In this document: one piece after another, positions 42,934 to 52,458 of the stretch | Layout of the letters: each line of letters begins with the position of its first letter | How positions within the stretch are numbered: the stretch's first letter is position 1 | DNA from: Neorhizobium sp. NCHU2750 | GTDB taxonomy: Bacteria > Pseudomonadota > Alphaproteobacteria > Rhizobiales > Rhizobiaceae | Length of the DNA: 64,000 nt | Direction: 5' to 3' | Assembly (NCBI RefSeq): GCF_003597675.1 | Contig: NZ_CP030828.1 | Span: 1-64,000, forward strand | Program-made: the position numbers and the translations under genes | Notes under the pieces: model-generated | Told to the model about the DNA's origin: nothing | What the model saw: the letters and a program-made list of their open reading frames with translations, nothing else | The model's database searches: none

Positions 42934-44235
42934 TCAGGCCTCGGCTTCAATCGGCGCCCGGACGATGAACCAGTAGCAAATGGCCGAGCAGGCTGCGATG
43001 AAGCCGCCGCTGATGAATGCCATAGCATAGGAACCCGTTGCGTCGGCGATCATGCCGGTGACGAGCGGCGAGAGCGAGCCGGCGAAATAGCCGCCGAAAT
43101 TCTGGATGCTGCCGACCGAGCCGACCATCGAGCTGGGTGCCACGTCGCCAGGCAGTGCCCAGCCATTGGCCGACAGCGACGACAGCATGGCCATGCCGAT
43201 CGACAACAGGATCAGCGTTCCGCCGAGGCTGGTGAAGAACGGAGCGATCATCAGCGCAGCGCCGCCAAGCAGGGCCGAGACAGAGATGGTTGCCCGCTTC
43301 GCGTTGAGCGGAGAGGCGATGCCCTTGTCGACGAGCCATTTGGAGACGTAACCGCCAAGGAAGGCACCGACGATGCCGGCGAAGAAGGGTACTGAAGCCA
43401 GGAAGCCCATCGACTGCATGTTGAGGTTCTGGGTCTTCAGCAGATAAAGCGGCACGAAATAGGTGAGGATGTTGAACATCCAGATATAGCAGAACCAACC
43501 GATGATCATGCCCCAGACGGCACGGTAGCCGAAAAGGTCGCGCCAACGAATGGAATTCTTGCCTGCGCCGAGCGTCTGGGCGGTGCCGCCACCATCGGCC
43601 TTGATATAGTCAAGTTCTTCCTTGGAAAGCCATGTGGTCTTTTCCGGCTGGTGATAGGCAATGATCAGCAGAAGGCCGAACAGAATGCCGAAGCCGCCGG
43701 CGATATAGAAGAGTTCGCGCCAGCCGAAGCTGACCATCAGGAAGACCAGCAGCGGCGGGGCCAGTGCCGGGCCCCATTTCGAGGCGGCATCCCATATGCC
43801 GGTGGCAAGTGCGCGTTCCTTTTTCGGGAACCATGCAGCCGTGATCTTGGCAGCGCTTGGCCAGCAAGGGGCTTCGGTGACGCCGAGAACGCCGCGGGCC
43901 GCGATCAGGGCGAACTTGGACGAGCAGACACCTGTCAGAGCGGTCGCGCCGCTCCAGAAGATCATCGCCATCGTATAGACGCGTTTTGCGCCAAGCTTGT
44001 CGATAAGCCAACCGGCCGGAAGCTGGAACAGGGCATAGATGACCGAGAACACGGTGCCCAGCAGGCCGATATCGGAATTGGTTAGCTGGAGTTCCTTCAT
44101 CATCTCAGGCGCTGCAACCGATAGCGCAGTACGGTCGATGAAGTTGACCATCCCGCCTACCAAAAGGATAAGCACGATGAGCCACCTGCGGCTGCCGACC
44201 TTTTTGGCGGCTCCCACAGCTTGTTGAATAGACAT
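42934..44235 (-). CDS. dgoT: MFS sugar-acid transporter, D-galactonate type (DgoT-like)
   Basis: 433-residue major-facilitator protein of the anion:cation symporter group. Twelve hydrophobic segments are apparent. VLILLVGGMVNFIDRTALSV forms helix 1, followed by SDIGLLGTVFSVIYALFQLP and GWLIDKLGAKRVY, the family A-motif. WPSAAKITAAWFPKKERALATG is also typical of galactonate/glucarate porters. It lies 30 bp after dgoK. Uptake of a related aldonate is possible. Confidence 0.87.
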   Translation of the reverse strand: MSIQQAVGAAKKVGSRRWLIVLILLVGGMVNFIDRTALSVAAPEMMKELQLTNSDIGLLGTVFSVIYALFQLPAGWLIDKLGAKRVYTMAMIFWSGATALTGVCSSKFALIAARGVLGVTEAPCWPSAAKITAAWFPKKERALATGIWDAASKWGPALAPPLLVFLMVSFGWRELFYIAGGFGILFGLLLIIAYHQPEKTTWLSKEELDYIKADGGGTAQTLGAGKNSIRWRDLFGYRAVWGMIIGWFCYIWMFNILTYFVPLYLLKTQNLNMQSMGFLASVPFFAGIVGAFLGGYVSKWLVDKGIASPLNAKRATISVSALLGGAALMIAPFFTSLGGTLILLSIGMAMLSSLSANGWALPGDVAPSSMVGSVGSIQNFGGYFAGSLSPLVTGMIADATGSYAMAFISGGFIAACSAICYWFIVRAPIEAEA

Positions 44236-44265
44236 TTTCTCTTCCCTTTACTTCTTCTGAATTCC

Positions 44266-45258
44266 TCAAATCAGTCCGCGGATGCGGGCAATTTCCATCG
44301 CGCCCAGCGCGGAAATAGAATGTATCGTGTCAGGTGCCCCCTCGATCGGACCTGTGAAATATGGATCCGCGGCAAACAGTGCCATCAATGCGTCCCGCAG
44401 GCCGGCCTTGCCAGCGACGATGATGTGGCTCTCCGGTGCGACCTTGAGAGAATCGCTGTTCTTGAGCGCGGCCAGATCGCCGGCAAGAACTGCGCCGAGC
44501 AGGAAGCTGGCGCGTCCGTCGCGATCCAGATCTCCGAAGAGGTCGAGAAGCCTGACCAGAAACGCGGACCGGGCGATGCCGAGACGGGCGCCGTGATCTG
44601 CGCCGCGCAGCAAGGCTTCCGTATTGACCTTTTCGGCGAAGCCGTGCTCGACCGAGCCGGCAATCAAGGTGTGGCGCGTGATGACGTCCAGCAATTCGCC
44701 CGAAATGCTGGTGATCGACCCGGCGATACGGCCGGCTTCGTCTATTCCGACAAATTTTGCATGGGAGCCCGGCAGGACGAGAACCGCGGGTCCCTTGATG
44801 TCGAGGGCGTGGATCACGCCGATCGTTTCGGTTTCCTCGCCCCGCATGATGTCCATCATGTCGCAATCTTGAAGGCTGATTGCGCCGGCCCGGTTCTTGA
44901 CACCGGGAATGAACCAGATCGGCCTGTCGGCTACGCCCGGAAGTTCGATGGAACGCATTCCGGCGGCGAGTTCATTCTTGCCGGCCGGCGCCGCCAGATG
45001 CGGGATCTCGCAAAGGCCGGCATTGGAGGTGATCATGCCGGAGCCGAGATACAGACGATCTTCGCCCGGCGAGACATTGGCGCTTGAAAGTGCCTCCGAC
45101 AGGGCTTCTCCGACGGCGGCTTTCAACTTGTTGGTGCTGCCAGTAATCGCGGTGTCGCGCACACCGACCGGGCGTCCGGCTTCTGCGACGGGAGAGCCGT
45201 CACGCCAGACGATTACGCGTGTGTTGGTGGTGCCGGTATCCAAAGTGGCAATCAGCAT
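44266..45258 (-). CDS. dgoK: 2-dehydro-3-deoxygalactonokinase
   Basis: Phosphorylates 2-keto-3-deoxygalactonate at C6 before aldol cleavage. The 330-residue sugar-kinase-fold protein starts MLIATLDTGTTNTRVIVWRD (phosphate-1 loop DTGTTN). It has VLVLPGSHAKFVGIDEAGRI and SGELLDVITRHTLIAGSVE, hallmarks of the DgoK family, and a C-terminal IIVAGKAGLRDALMALF. GGAGGGG precedes ATG 45258. It is the first gene of the five-gene dgo operon, about 120 bases downstream of the predicted transcription start. Confidence 0.92.
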   Translation of the reverse strand: MLIATLDTGTTNTRVIVWRDGSPVAEAGRPVGVRDTAITGSTNKLKAAVGEALSEALSSANVSPGEDRLYLGSGMITSNAGLCEIPHLAAPAGKNELAAGMRSIELPGVADRPIWFIPGVKNRAGAISLQDCDMMDIMRGEETETIGVIHALDIKGPAVLVLPGSHAKFVGIDEAGRIAGSITSISGELLDVITRHTLIAGSVEHGFAEKVNTEALLRGADHGARLGIARSAFLVRLLDLFGDLDRDGRASFLLGAVLAGDLAALKNSDSLKVAPESHIIVAGKAGLRDALMALFAADPYFTGPIEGAPDTIHSISALGAMEIARIRGLI

Positions 45259-45363
45259 AAAGAACCCCTCCCGCGGTTCGCATGTTAAGACCTTGAGTGC
45301 CGCGCATATCGGTACGGATGTGCCGCTGCGGGGTCAGGTGGGAATGCATCAATGTCTCAAATA

Positions 45364-45381
45364 ATGAGATATGCATCTCAT
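45364..45381. promoter_or_regulatory. Operator-like palindrome at the dgo transcription start
   Basis: ATGAGAT (45364-45370) and ATCTCAT (45375-45381) are perfect arms around ATGC. AAAT/ATTT extend the symmetry with a one-base offset. It overlaps the predicted +1 of the dgo promoter, a typical repressor position. Confidence 0.6.
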
Positions 45382-45384
45382 ATT

Positions 45385-45413
45385 TAGATACACCTGTGGC
45401 ATACGGTGGTCAA
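45385..45413 (-). promoter_or_regulatory. Promoter of the dgo operon
   Basis: Minus-strand -35 TTGACC (45408-45413), 17 bp spacer, -10 TATCTA (45385-45390). A second inverted repeat, TGTGGCAT (45395-45402) and ATGCCACA (45422-45429), brackets the -35. Confidence 0.6.
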
Positions 45414-45429
45414 AGGATAAAATGCCACA

Positions 45430-45718
45430 TTGCACTACGAAGGCGGCCCCCACCCGCGACAGGCAGCACCTTTCATCTGAACCGGGAATGTAGCCTTGGA
45501 TGGGGTCGCCTCGTCCCCGGAAATATGGGGGCACGTTCTTCGAAATTTGGGTAGTTCCGCCGATGTTACGACCTGCGGCAGCGCTTATCCAAGGGGCAGC
45601 CGCTCCGATTTGATCCTCGACCAATTCCAATGCGCTCATAAAACATCCCATGCGGAGGGCTGCCGGCCTGGTTCGTCCAGGGATCCCATAGTGCCATGCA
45701 CGAAAGGAATGAGCAGTA
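45430..45718. other. Gene-free region between dgo promoter and LysE gene
   Basis: The remainder of a 460 bp divergent gap. I recognise no gene, terminator or convincing promoter here. Confidence 0.4.
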
Positions 45719-46321
45719 ATGTCGATTGTTGTCGCAAGTGCGTTTCTCGCCTTTTCCATTGCCCTCCCCTTCGGTCCGGTTTCGCTCATGTGTGTCCAGC
45801 GCAGCATGTTTCGCGGCGCCCATTGCGGCCTGATATGTGGTGCCGGGGCCTCCACTGCGCATGGCCTTTTCGCAAGCCTTGCAATTCTTGGCGCCGGCAC
45901 GATCGCCAGCGTGCTTGCCGGCTGGCAGCCGGTCATCCAGGTTGCGTCCGGAGTGACGCTGATCGCAATCGGTTCGAAAATCGTTCTCAAGGTTGCGGGC
46001 ACGCCTCAGTCCGCGGCCAGCGTTCCGAGCCTTTTCACCGATTACGGTGCCGGATTGATCACCGCGCTGTCGAACCCGATCACCGTAGTTTCCTATCTGG
46101 CCATAGCATCATCCGGTGCGATGACCGACCGTGTGGACTTGCCTGACCTCGCGGCAACGATCGCCGGTGTAATTCTGGGTAGCATTAGTTGGTATGCGAT
46201 CATCAGCAGTTCCGCATGGATATTGCGTGGGCGCCTGCCGCGGCATCTGTTGCGAAAGCTTAACCTATTAGGAGGAGCCATCCTCATATTCATGGGCTTG
46301 CGGCTCGCCATTTTCCCGTAA
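45719..46321 (+). CDS. LysE/RhtB-family amino-acid exporter
   Basis: 200-residue inner-membrane protein with about six hydrophobic segments. The LysE-type N-terminus (VASAFLAFSIALPFGPVSLM) contains the family GP-V signature, and SNPITVVSYLAIASSGAMTD is the conserved N-P motif in the middle. It probably exports an amino acid or a similar small metabolite. AAGGA lies somewhat far upstream of ATG 45719. It is a single gene between divergent dgo and the downstream LuxR-type regulator. Confidence 0.85.
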   Translation: MSIVVASAFLAFSIALPFGPVSLMCVQRSMFRGAHCGLICGAGASTAHGLFASLAILGAGTIASVLAGWQPVIQVASGVTLIAIGSKIVLKVAGTPQSAASVPSLFTDYGAGLITALSNPITVVSYLAIASSGAMTDRVDLPDLAATIAGVILGSISWYAIISSSAWILRGRLPRHLLRKLNLLGGAILIFMGLRLAIFP

Positions 46322-46398
46322 TATCTCGGGAAATTCTGGGTAGGCTATCTATTGCTGACGGTGGCCTGGCTTTCTTTCCAGTATCCCTGCACTATTTA

Positions 46399-46429
46399 GC
46401 GTCGGAAGCTCTGGTTTAGCTTCCGGCGC
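46399..46429 (+). terminator. Hairpin between LysE and AAA-LuxR genes
   Basis: A 12-pair stem (46399-46410 with 46418-46429, one GT pair) with a 7-base loop, about 78 bp after the exporter stop. It lacks a T-run, so termination is only probable. Confidence 0.4.
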
Positions 46430-46541
46430 ACAGTAATTGCATGTGGAATAACTTCAGTGAAGCGTGATCCGCTTGCGATCGCAGATCTCAGCCAGCTTCA
46501 TCGACCGTAACCGCATATGACCGTCCGCATGGGGAAATCCG

Positions 46542-49214
46542 ATGCTGCTGGAAAGAGAAGCCATTACGGAAGCCTTGCTCAGCACCCTGGCGGATGCATC
46601 CCTGGGTCGAGGTCGCGTGGTCGTGCTCGAGGGTGAGCCGGGCATCGGCAAGACTGCATTGCTTCAGCACTTCTGCGCGCTCGTCGATGATCATCAGAGT
46701 GTGCATTGGGGCTGGAACGATCCTTTCACGACCCCACGTCCTCTCGGACCGCTTCAGGACATGGCGACGACCATAGAATCAGATCTGGGAGATCTCCTGC
46801 GACAGGCCGCGGCGCCGGATGTGATTTTCACCGAGCTGTTGAATACGATGATCCGGTCAAGACGGCCGATGGTCCTGATCTTCGAGGATCTGCATTGGGC
46901 AGACCGGGCGACCCTGGATCTCATTCGCTTTCTCGGCCGGCGTGTTTCGCTGTTGAAGGCAGTCATCGTGCTGACGATCCGCGATGCCGACGTGGATCGA
47001 GAGCATCCGGTCACACAGCTCTTGGGAGATCTACCGGCGTCGGCAGTGACGAGATTGTCGATGATGCCGCTATCTCGAGCTGCCGTGGCAATTTTAGCAG
47101 GAGATCCGGAAAAGGGTTACGCACTCCATGGCGCGACCGGCGGCAATCCGTTCTTCGTCATGGAATTGCTCGCGGACGGTGACCCGATCGACGGGCATCT
47201 TCCCGTCTCGATCCGGGACGCGGTCTGGGCAAGACTGTCGCGGTTACCTACGGCTATCCGCGAGTTTCTCGATACGATCAGTATTCTGCCCAGCGGTGTT
47301 TTTCCGCAGATGATCCCGCTCCTGATGGGAAACGATGCCCAGCTTATCGCGGATCAATGCATCGATCGCGGGTTGCTTCGACTGGATGAGAAGGGAGCCC
47401 TCATCTTCCGACATGAGTTGGCAAGGCAGGCGACGGTGGAGCGTCTGTCCCCAGCCGTTCGGAGGAACTTGCATCTGCGCGTGGAAAACATGTTCGCGTC
47501 GATGCCGGAGGCGGACAACGACCCCGCAATCCTGTCCCAACGTCTTCACCATGCGGGTCTTTCGGGCAATTCCACCCACGTCCTTGATCTTGCTCCGCGG
47601 GCAGCTGCACAGGCGGCCATGCTTGGAGCCCACCAGCAGGCTGCAACGCATCTGAGAGCCGCTCTTGACCATGTCGCACTGGCGCCTCCGCGTGTTGCCG
47701 CACAGATATATGAAGACTGGGCGCACGAAACCTTTCTGGCCGGCACGGTCTCGTCGGAAGAGACGATGCGGGCCTACACGGTGGCGATCTCGCTCTGGCG
47801 CTCGCAGGATGATATCCGAAAAGTGGGGCTTAATCTCTGTCGTCTTGCTCGCCTGCACTGGCGGCGTGGGGAAACTAACCAGGCGGTCGCCTATACCGAA
47901 CAGGCCGTGGCAGATCTCGAGGCTCAGCCGCAGAGCATCGAGCTTGCTCTTGCCTACAGCACTCGATCGCAATTGCTGATGCTGCAGGATCGCTTCGAGG
48001 AGTCGATTGTATGGGGAATGCAGGCTATCAAACTATCCGAGGAACTGGGCCAGATCGAAACTCGCATCCATGCTCTCAATAATGTCGGGACCTCGCTGAT
48101 GATCCTCGGGCGGTCGGGTGGTGACGCACTGCTGGAGGAAAGCCTTTCCCTCTCCCTGAAACACGGCTTTCACGATCACGCATCCCGCGCATTCACCAAC
48201 TTCTCGGAATGCTGCATGACGGCCAGAGACTTCGCCAAGGCAGAGAAGCTGATCGTCGAGGGCACCGCCTTGTGTGTTCAATACGATCTTGATGCCGCAG
48301 CCCACTACCTGCTCGGCCGCCATGCGCAGTTGCGAATGGAACAGGGCCGTTTTCGCGAAGCGGAGACCATTGCCGACGGGGTGATTGCCAAAGACGGCTT
48401 TCCCCGTGTCATGCACCTGCCCGCCCTTGCGGTACTTGGCCGCGTGAAGCTCAGGCTTGGCCAGGCCGAAGGCCTGACAGCGCTGAATCAGGCGCTTGAA
48501 GAAGGCCTTTTCACCGGCGAACCTCAGCGGATCATACCCGTGCGCCTGGCTTTGCTGGAGGCTGCCTGGCTGCACGAGAACGGCGACGCAGCGCGTGAGA
48601 ACATGAATGCCGTACTTGCGCTCGGGACCGAAACGATGAGCAGCTGGGATCTTGGCGAATTCCTTGTCTGGTGTCGCAGATGCGCTCTCGCCTCGCCGGA
48701 CATCAAACTTGAGGAAAAGTTGCCGGCGCCACGCGCCGCCGAGCTTGCCGGCGATTTCGAACGGGCGGCGGATCTGTGGGTGGCTCTGGAACAGCCATAC
48801 GAGGCAGCCCTGTCGCTGCTTCAGGCCGGGGAAAATGATGCACGCCGAATGCTGCCGCGAGCGGTCAGGTTGCTGGACGAACTGGAAGCGCGGCAAGCCG
48901 CGGTGTTCGCCCGGCGGTTGGCGTTGCGTTTCGGCCTTGCGGGGGCAATGCCGCGACGACGAAGAGGGCCTTATGCATCCGCCCGACAACATCCGCTCGG
49001 CCTTACCCGCTCGGAACAGAACGTTTTGAAATTTCTTGTGCAGGGGCTGAGCAACAAGGAGATCGCCCGAAAGGTCACTCGTTCCCTGCGCACTGTCGAA
49101 CATCAGGTCTCTTCTGTTCTTGCCAAGTTTAACGCCGGCAACCGGCTGGAAGTCCTGTTGCGGGTTCGCAACGAGCCCTGGCTTGTCGAGCAACATGCCG
49201 ATGGCGGCGGCTAA
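46542..49214 (+). CDS. Large AAA-ATPase LuxR-type regulator (LAL/MalT-like)
   Basis: 890-residue cytoplasmic regulator. An N-terminal AAA_16 ATPase has Walker A GEPGIGKTALLQ (near residues 31-42) and Walker B MVLIFEDLHWADR near 108. A long helical, TPR-like middle (from about 340 to 720) is followed by a C-terminal LuxR helix-turn-helix, LTRSEQNVLKFLVQGLSNKE then IARKVTRSLRTVEHQVSSVL (about 825-875). GGGGAAA precedes ATG 46542. Such proteins activate transcription upon ligand and ATP binding. No target is evident. Its stop overlaps the convergent LysR gene by 4 bp. Confidence 0.9.
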   Translation: MLLEREAITEALLSTLADASLGRGRVVVLEGEPGIGKTALLQHFCALVDDHQSVHWGWNDPFTTPRPLGPLQDMATTIESDLGDLLRQAAAPDVIFTELLNTMIRSRRPMVLIFEDLHWADRATLDLIRFLGRRVSLLKAVIVLTIRDADVDREHPVTQLLGDLPASAVTRLSMMPLSRAAVAILAGDPEKGYALHGATGGNPFFVMELLADGDPIDGHLPVSIRDAVWARLSRLPTAIREFLDTISILPSGVFPQMIPLLMGNDAQLIADQCIDRGLLRLDEKGALIFRHELARQATVERLSPAVRRNLHLRVENMFASMPEADNDPAILSQRLHHAGLSGNSTHVLDLAPRAAAQAAMLGAHQQAATHLRAALDHVALAPPRVAAQIYEDWAHETFLAGTVSSEETMRAYTVAISLWRSQDDIRKVGLNLCRLARLHWRRGETNQAVAYTEQAVADLEAQPQSIELALAYSTRSQLLMLQDRFEESIVWGMQAIKLSEELGQIETRIHALNNVGTSLMILGRSGGDALLEESLSLSLKHGFHDHASRAFTNFSECCMTARDFAKAEKLIVEGTALCVQYDLDAAAHYLLGRHAQLRMEQGRFREAETIADGVIAKDGFPRVMHLPALAVLGRVKLRLGQAEGLTALNQALEEGLFTGEPQRIIPVRLALLEAAWLHENGDAARENMNAVLALGTETMSSWDLGEFLVWCRRCALASPDIKLEEKLPAPRAAELAGDFERAADLWVALEQPYEAALSLLQAGENDARRMLPRAVRLLDELEARQAAVFARRLALRFGLAGAMPRRRRGPYASARQHPLGLTRSEQNVLKFLVQGLSNKEIARKVTRSLRTVEHQVSSVLAKFNAGNRLEVLLRVRNEPWLVEQHADGGG

Positions 49215-50119
49215 CTGCCCTGCTTTCCCTTAATCTTCTCCACATAATCAAGAAGATGAGTGAGCAGTGCCCGCCCATAGCGGGGAAGCTGGGCCTCGGC
49301 GCGTACGCAGAGGAAAAGCTCGCGCTCTGCCCAGTCCTCTGCTATCGGTCGGGTTTGAAAACGCATGAAACGTGCATATCGGCGCGCGGCCGTTTCGGGC
49401 ACGATGCCGATGCCGGCCCCGCCCTCGACCATCCTGCATAATCCCTCGAAGCCATCGACGCGTATGCGGATATGTGGTTTTCGCCCAAGCTCATTTGTCG
49501 TTCGCCACAGAAACTGCGACAGTGCCACGGTCTCTCGTAACCCGATCTGCGGATGGCTGAGGATTTCAGAGAAGCTCATCTGCCCTGTGACATCCCAATC
49601 CGGTGGAATGACGACGACCAATCTGTCGGGAACGAAACGCCAGCGCTCCAGCTTGCTCATGTCTGCGGACGAGGCAACGATGCCGATATCTGCATCGCCG
49701 TTCTTCAACATGGTGACCACTTCCAGGCTTGGCCTGTCCTGGACTGTAACGTCGATCTGCGGATTGTCAGCAAGAAAGGTGGAAAGCGCTTGAGGCATAT
49801 GCTCTGCGAGCATGTTGGTGTTGGAAAGCAGCCTGACCTGGCCGCTACGCCCGACGGCAAACTCCTCGAGTTCCGTCTCCGCTTTTCGTGCGTCATCGAC
49901 GAGTTGGCGGGCTCGGCGGGCAAGCATCTCGCCTGCCAGGGTCGGGCGAATTCCCCGGCCCGTCCGTTCGAAAAGTTCAAGGCCGAAAGTGTTCTCCAGC
50001 CGCCGCAGCCGGGCGCTGACGGCGGCGACGACGACGTTGTTTTCAGCCGCTGCAGATGTCAGGCTGCCACCATCCACGGCTGAAACGAAAACCTTGAGAT
50101 CGGTGAGGTCAAATTTCAT
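49211..50119 (-). CDS. LysR-family transcriptional regulator
   Basis: 302 residues. The N-terminal winged helix-turn-helix (LTDLKVFVSAVDGGSLTSAA, then NNVVVAAVSARLRRLENTFG) is followed by a substrate-binding domain (VRLLSNTNMLAEHMPQALST, GDADIGIVASSADM and GGAGIGIVPETAARRYARFM). It is divergent from the GMC dehydrogenase operon, with a T-N11-A palindrome 9 bp upstream of its start codon. It is therefore the probable regulator of the operon and of itself. Confidence 0.92.
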   Translation of the reverse strand: MKFDLTDLKVFVSAVDGGSLTSAAAENNVVVAAVSARLRRLENTFGLELFERTGRGIRPTLAGEMLARRARQLVDDARKAETELEEFAVGRSGQVRLLSNTNMLAEHMPQALSTFLADNPQIDVTVQDRPSLEVVTMLKNGDADIGIVASSADMSKLERWRFVPDRLVVVIPPDWDVTGQMSFSEILSHPQIGLRETVALSQFLWRTTNELGRKPHIRIRVDGFEGLCRMVEGGAGIGIVPETAARRYARFMRFQTRPIAEDWAERELFLCVRAEAQLPRYGRALLTHLLDYVEKIKGKQGS

Positions 50120-50127
50120 CTGAAGCT

Positions 50128-50142
50128 TTCATAATACATGAA
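50128..50142. promoter_or_regulatory. LysR-type T-N11-A palindrome
   Basis: TTCAT (50128-50132) and ATGAA (50138-50142) around AATAC contain the T-N11-A LysR signature. It lies between lysR and the dehydrogenase operon; the other 260 bp of the gap show nothing definite. Confidence 0.5.
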
Positions 50143-50407
50143 GGCTGATTTTACCAAAAACTGATTTTCAATGCCAGCGCCGCGACGCTATGACCCAGAT
50201 CAAGCTGTATGCGCGACACATCGACACGCTCTCCGAAACGCCCAAAAGTTGGTCATCGAAGCGCTTTTTGTCCAAGAGTTGCTTCGTCAGGTGTGGTTGT
50301 ATTCCTGAAGTTGCAGTGCTCCATGCGGCGATGCAAACCCGTCTTGTTCGTGGGAGGCGAACCCGGCTGGCATCTGATATTCACGCTTGATGAAAGCTTA
50401 AGGATTT

Positions 50408-51871
50408 ATGCCTACGCCCAATATCTCGCCCCGCTCCTCCTTCAGCCGGGCTCTGGTTGCACCGATTTCGGCCTCGTTCCGATCCGCGATTCTCTGTCTT
50501 GGCACGCTGGCGGCAACGTCCAGCGTGGTCTTGGCCGACGACAATTCGGACCTTGTCGCAAGGGGGCGTTATCTCGCAACCGCAGCCGATTGCGCTGCCT
50601 GTCACACCGCGCCACGTGGCGGAGCGCCTTTCGCGGGCGGCTATGGCATCGATACGCCGCTTGGCAAGATCTTCTCCACCAACATCACTCCTTCGAAGGA
50701 AGACGGTATCGGCAGCTACAGCGAAGCGGATTTCGCCCGCGCCGTGCGTGAAGGCGTGGCGAAGGACGGTAGCCACCTTTATCCGGCCATGCCTTACACG
50801 GCCTATTCCAAGATCACCGATGACGACATGAAGGCGCTCTATGCCTATTTCATGCACGAGGTGAAGCCGGACGACCACAAGCCGCAGCAGACCGAACTGC
50901 CGTTCCCGTTCTCGGTCCGCAGCTCGATGGCGGTCTGGAACCTGTTGTTCCTTGGCCAAGACCGCTTCAAGCCGAACCCGGCCAAGTCTGCCGAATGGAA
51001 CCGTGGCGCCTACCTTGCCGAAGCGCTGGAGCATTGCAGCACTTGTCACACGCCGCGCAATACGTTGATGGCGGAAGCAAGCGGTCAGTCTTTGGCTGGT
51101 GGTTCGATCGGCTCCTGGTATGCTCCCAATATCACCTCGGACAAGGTTTCCGGTATCGGCGGCTGGTCGGATGAGGATCTGACCCAATACCTCAAGACAG
51201 GTCACGTGGCGGGCAAGGCTCAGGCCGCAGGTCCGATGGCGGAAGCCGTCGAGAATAGCCTTCAGCACCTGTCCGACGACGATATCAAGGCGATTGTCAC
51301 CTATCTCAAGGATACGCCGGCGATCTCGTCCGGCGACAAGCAGTCCCGCAGCGATCTCGGCAAGCCTTCGACGGAAGCCGAAGCGGCGTTGCGCGGTACT
51401 CCTGGACAGGAGATCGGAGAAAACGGCTTCCACGTCTTTACCGGTAGCTGCGCGGCCTGCCACCAGGTGGATGGCCAGGGCAACGATCACTATCCGTCGC
51501 TGTTCCACAACACGGCAACCGGCGGTGACCGTCCGGACAATCTCGTTTCGACCATCCTTTACGGTCTGCATCGCACGGTTGGTGAGACTGAGACCTTCAT
51601 GCCTGCCTTTGGCCCGGATGCCTCCTTCACCGATCGCCTGTCGGATCGCGATATTGCCGATGTCAGCAACTACGTCCTTTCTCACTATGGCAATTCAGCC
51701 GTGAAGGTGACGCCGACCGATGTTGCACGCATCCGGGACGGTGGCGAAAAGCCGATGATTGTCGAACTGGCACCCTTTGCCGGACCGATCGCTGTCGGCG
51801 TCGTCGTCTTCGTGATCGCGCTCATCACCTGGCTGGCTTTGCGTCGTCGTTCGCAGCCCGCCCTCGGTTGA
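50408..51871 (+). CDS. Triheme cytochrome c subunit of a membrane-bound sugar/alcohol dehydrogenase
   Basis: 487-residue periplasmic cytochrome that passes electrons from the flavoprotein to quinone or the respiratory chain. An N-terminal signal (SAILCLGTLAATSSVVLA near 26-43) is followed by three heme c sites: CAACH at 62-66, CSTCH at 210-214 and CAACH at 348-352. A C-terminal membrane anchor lies near 457-477 (GVVVFVIALITWLALRRR). The three-domain layout matches cytochrome subunits of gluconate, sorbitol and fructose dehydrogenases. It is first of three genes; the small and large subunits follow at 46 and 13 bp. Confidence 0.92.
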   Translation: MPTPNISPRSSFSRALVAPISASFRSAILCLGTLAATSSVVLADDNSDLVARGRYLATAADCAACHTAPRGGAPFAGGYGIDTPLGKIFSTNITPSKEDGIGSYSEADFARAVREGVAKDGSHLYPAMPYTAYSKITDDDMKALYAYFMHEVKPDDHKPQQTELPFPFSVRSSMAVWNLLFLGQDRFKPNPAKSAEWNRGAYLAEALEHCSTCHTPRNTLMAEASGQSLAGGSIGSWYAPNITSDKVSGIGGWSDEDLTQYLKTGHVAGKAQAAGPMAEAVENSLQHLSDDDIKAIVTYLKDTPAISSGDKQSRSDLGKPSTEAEAALRGTPGQEIGENGFHVFTGSCAACHQVDGQGNDHYPSLFHNTATGGDRPDNLVSTILYGLHRTVGETETFMPAFGPDASFTDRLSDRDIADVSNYVLSHYGNSAVKVTPTDVARIRDGGEKPMIVELAPFAGPIAVGVVVFVIALITWLALRRRSQPALG

Positions 51872-51917
51872 GCCGCGTCCTTTCCATTTTGCATTGAACG
51901 CTCCCTCGGAGATCATG

Positions 51918-52445
51918 ATGCCTTTCGATCCTTCTTCCCCGGCCACTTTTGGCCACCGTTTTTCTCGGCGCAGCTTCCTGCGAACGACTGCCGCTCTTGG
52001 CGGTCTCGCGATGGCTGCCAGTCTGGGGACGCCACTTTCGGCCGCTGCGGCGGATGACAGTGTCGCCTCCTTCACGCAGCTCTCGGAATTCCTGACCGGG
52101 TATTCTCTCGATCCGGTTCTTGGGGCCCGCTTCCTGGCGGCGCTGAAGAAGCGGGATGCCCATTTCGATGCCAGCATGGCGTCGCTGTCGCAACTGATCA
52201 AGCAGTCCGGCGTCCCCAATATGGACGGTTTCCTGGCCTTGACAGGTACCGATCCGGCACTGACCAAGGCTGCGACCAAGATCGTGTCGGCCTGGTATCT
52301 TGGTGTCGTCGGCGATCCTGAGGACGCCGAGCTCATCACCTATGCCGAAGCGCTGATGTACCGCCCGACCAAGGGCATTCTTCCCATTCCGACCTATGGT
52401 CCCGGCCCCAATGCCTGGGGACCTAAGCCCGGCAGCAAGATCTGA
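51918..52445 (+). CDS. Small subunit of a GMC-type sugar dehydrogenase (Tat-exported)
   Basis: 175-residue small subunit that helps the flavoprotein fold and cross the membrane. The Tat signal FSRRSFLRTTAALGGLAMAAS (at about 14-34) is clear; the flavoprotein has no signal of its own and is probably co-exported. The body includes FLTGYSLDPVLGARFLAAL, AWYLGVVG and MYRPTKGILPIPTYGPGPN, typical of the sorbitol/gluconate dehydrogenase small-subunit family. I chose ATG 51918, with GGAGA 5 bases upstream, over ATG 51915 and TTG 51894. Confidence 0.87.
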   Translation: MPFDPSSPATFGHRFSRRSFLRTTAALGGLAMAASLGTPLSAAAADDSVASFTQLSEFLTGYSLDPVLGARFLAALKKRDAHFDASMASLSQLIKQSGVPNMDGFLALTGTDPALTKAATKIVSAWYLGVVGDPEDAELITYAEALMYRPTKGILPIPTYGPGPNAWGPKPGSKI

Positions 52446-52458
52446 CAGGACAAGAACA

